From the NCBI GenBank assembly GCA_947631075.1, contig CANRJU010000043.1, positions 1 to 13,814 of the forward strand: 13,814 nucleotides of DNA, written 5' to 3'. The notes beneath the pieces are model-generated. The model made no database searches. It had not been told where the DNA came from and saw only the letters and a list, made by a program, of their open reading frames with translations. How positions within the stretch are numbered: the first letter of the stretch is position 1; each line of letters starts with the position of its first letter. A program made the position numbers and the translations under genes. Positions 13,196-13,814 of this stretch are shown here, in pieces. The stretch is from an uncultured Lachnospiraceae bacterium (GTDB taxonomy: Bacteria > Bacillota > Clostridia > Lachnospirales > Lachnospiraceae).

Positions 13196-13471
13196 ATGAA
13201 CAAGACAGAATTAGTAGCAGCAATGGCTGACAAGGCTGGTTTGTCCAAGAAGGACGCTGAGGGAGCTTTGAAATCTTTTATTGAAGTAGTTACAGATGAG
13301 CTGAAGAAGGGCGAGAAAGTACAGTTAGTTGGATTTGGTACATTTGAGGTAGCTGAGAGAGCAGCCAGAGAGGGAATCAATCCGCTTACTAAGAAGCCTA
13401 TGAGCATTCCTGCTTCTAAGGCTCCTAAGTTCAAGGCTGGCAGAGGCCTGAAGGACGCTGTGAACGCATAA
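13196..13471 (+). CDS. hup: HU family DNA-binding protein
   Basis: 91 residues, the usual HU length, with GAGGAGG upstream. The N-terminal helical dimer part (MNKTELVAAMADKAGLSKKD AEGAL) is followed by the GFGTFEV strand turn (46-52) and the DNA-binding arm with the intercalating Pro63 (INPLTKKPMSIPASKAPKFK) and the closing LKDAVNA. HU bends and compacts chromosomal DNA as a dimer. The arm has EGINP in place of the more common GRNP, a mild variation. The gene has its own consensus promoter and terminator, so it is transcribed alone between spoVT and rqcP, a gene order common in Clostridia. The codons are those of a highly expressed gene (aag, gct, gta) and differ from the GC-rich spoVT. Confidence 0.96.
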   Translation: MNKTELVAAMADKAGLSKKDAEGALKSFIEVVTDELKKGEKVQLVGFGTFEVAERAAREGINPLTKKPMSIPASKAPKFKAGRGLKDAVNA

Positions 13472-13497
13472 TTATTTTGTTTACGAGAATGGATTTT

Positions 13498-13528
13498 AAC
13501 ACTCTCTTGCGTGGGACAAGAGGGTGTT
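13498..13528 (+). terminator. Terminator of the HU gene
   Basis: AACACTCTCTTG (13498-13509) pairs with CAAGAGGGTGTT (13517-13528) with one G-T wobble and a seven-base loop, followed by a T-rich stretch. It lies 26 bases after the HU stop. Confidence 0.85.
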
Positions 13529-13533
13529 TTCAC

Positions 13534-13633
13534 TTTTATGGGACTTTCGCCCTGCGCGGAAGCCAAAGTGACGAATGTGAAATGAGTATGCGTGAACTTT
13601 TTTATGGGACTTTCGCCCTGCGCGGAAGCCAAA
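13534..13633. repeat. Pair of exact 34-bp direct repeats, each with an internal hairpin
   Basis: Copies at 13534-13567 and 13600-13633, 66 bases apart, are identical, beginning TTTTATGGGACTTTCGCC and ending GGAAGCCAAA. Within each, CTTTCGC and GCGGAAG form a seven-base-pair stem (one G-T wobble) around CCTGC. The 32 bases between them are unique. Placement in the intergenic space before rqcP and the hairpin form resemble REP-type elements. Confidence 0.85.
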
Positions 13634-13684
13634 AGTGTCTATGATGTTTTAGATGTCAGGGACAATTCAGAAAGGGAGGAGACC

Positions 13685-13814
13685 ATGAGACTGGACAAAT
13701 ACTTGAAGGTGTCCCGGCTGATTAAGCGGCGCACCGTGGCCAACGAGGCCTGCGACGCCGGGCGCATTCTGCTCAACGACAAGGTAGCCCGCGCGTCGGC
13801 GCAGGTCAAGGTGG
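13685..13814 (+). CDS. rqcP: RqcP, S4-domain ribosome quality-control factor (5' part)
   Basis: ATG preceded by GGGAGGAG. The first 43 codons are visible before the window ends; the family is about 80-90 residues. The start MRLDKYLKVSRLIKRRTVAN is the S4 RNA-binding motif, nearly identical to B. subtilis RqcP (YabO), followed by EACDAGRILLNDKVA. RqcP binds the 50S subunit with stalled peptidyl-tRNA and works with RqcH in adding C-terminal alanine tails that mark the peptide for degradation. Its place after HU, usually followed by yabP, yabQ and divIC, fits the conserved clostridial sporulation/division cluster. The gene is strongly GC-rich compared with the HU gene. Confidence 0.93.
   Translation, partial: MRLDKYLKVSRLIKRRTVANEACDAGRILLNDKVARASAQVKV

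Noticed and set aside
13144..13632. Minus-strand open frame of 162 codons opposite the HU gene
   Set aside because: It is the shadow of HU plus the 34-bp repeats (it repeats ASAQGESPIK), and has no ribosome site or homology.

Overview
The window looks like a chromosomal segment of a spore-forming, low-to-medium GC Clostridia member, most likely a gut or rumen Lachnospiraceae. The pointers are SpoVT, the core order spoVT - HU - rqcP at the right end, strong AGGAGG ribosome binding sites, and at the left a run of large secreted proteins of the kind common in that family (DUF6273, BspA-type leucine-rich repeats, Big2, CHAP, fibronectin-III-like domains).

Left third (1-8078): a surface/secretome cluster, all on the + strand. 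It holds the tail of a gene entering from the left, a 953-residue DUF6273 protein, a 547-residue BspA-like protein whose start overlaps the previous stop (ATGA), a 125-residue secreted protein of unknown role, what looks like a frameshifted gene, and a 788-residue CHAP-domain protein (putative peptidoglycan hydrolase). Three of these proteins end in the same lysine/tyrosine-rich fibronectin-III-like tail, a candidate shared wall-binding or anchoring module.

Middle (8095-12142): an accessory region of toxin-antitoxin-type genes and gene debris. An intact, well-promoted unit encodes a HEPN-type nucleotidyltransferase substrate-binding protein and a small CPYC glutaredoxin-like protein (9463-10266). 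To its left lie scrambled pieces of the same unit (same promoter, 3' end of the HEPN gene, its 5' part, the intergenic region, 3' end of the glutaredoxin gene), joined at short microhomologies and interleaved with an intact MntA-type nucleotidyltransferase and a truncated HepT toxin. Another glutaredoxin fragment lies at 12037-12142. Also here are a minus-strand YkgJ-type cysteine-cluster protein, a minus-strand MqsA-like zinc finger/HTH/Panacea antitoxin with no visible toxin, and a divergent GNAT acetyltransferase.

Right (12143-13814): an AT-rich stretch containing an apparently strong promoter (A/T-rich upstream element, extended -10) that drives a roughly 104-nt gene-less segment with three stem-loops, a candidate small RNA. 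It is followed by spoVT, HU with a consensus promoter and terminator, a pair of 34-bp hairpin repeats, and the start of rqcP, cut by the window edge. No tRNA, rRNA, CRISPR array, transposase or integrase was seen.
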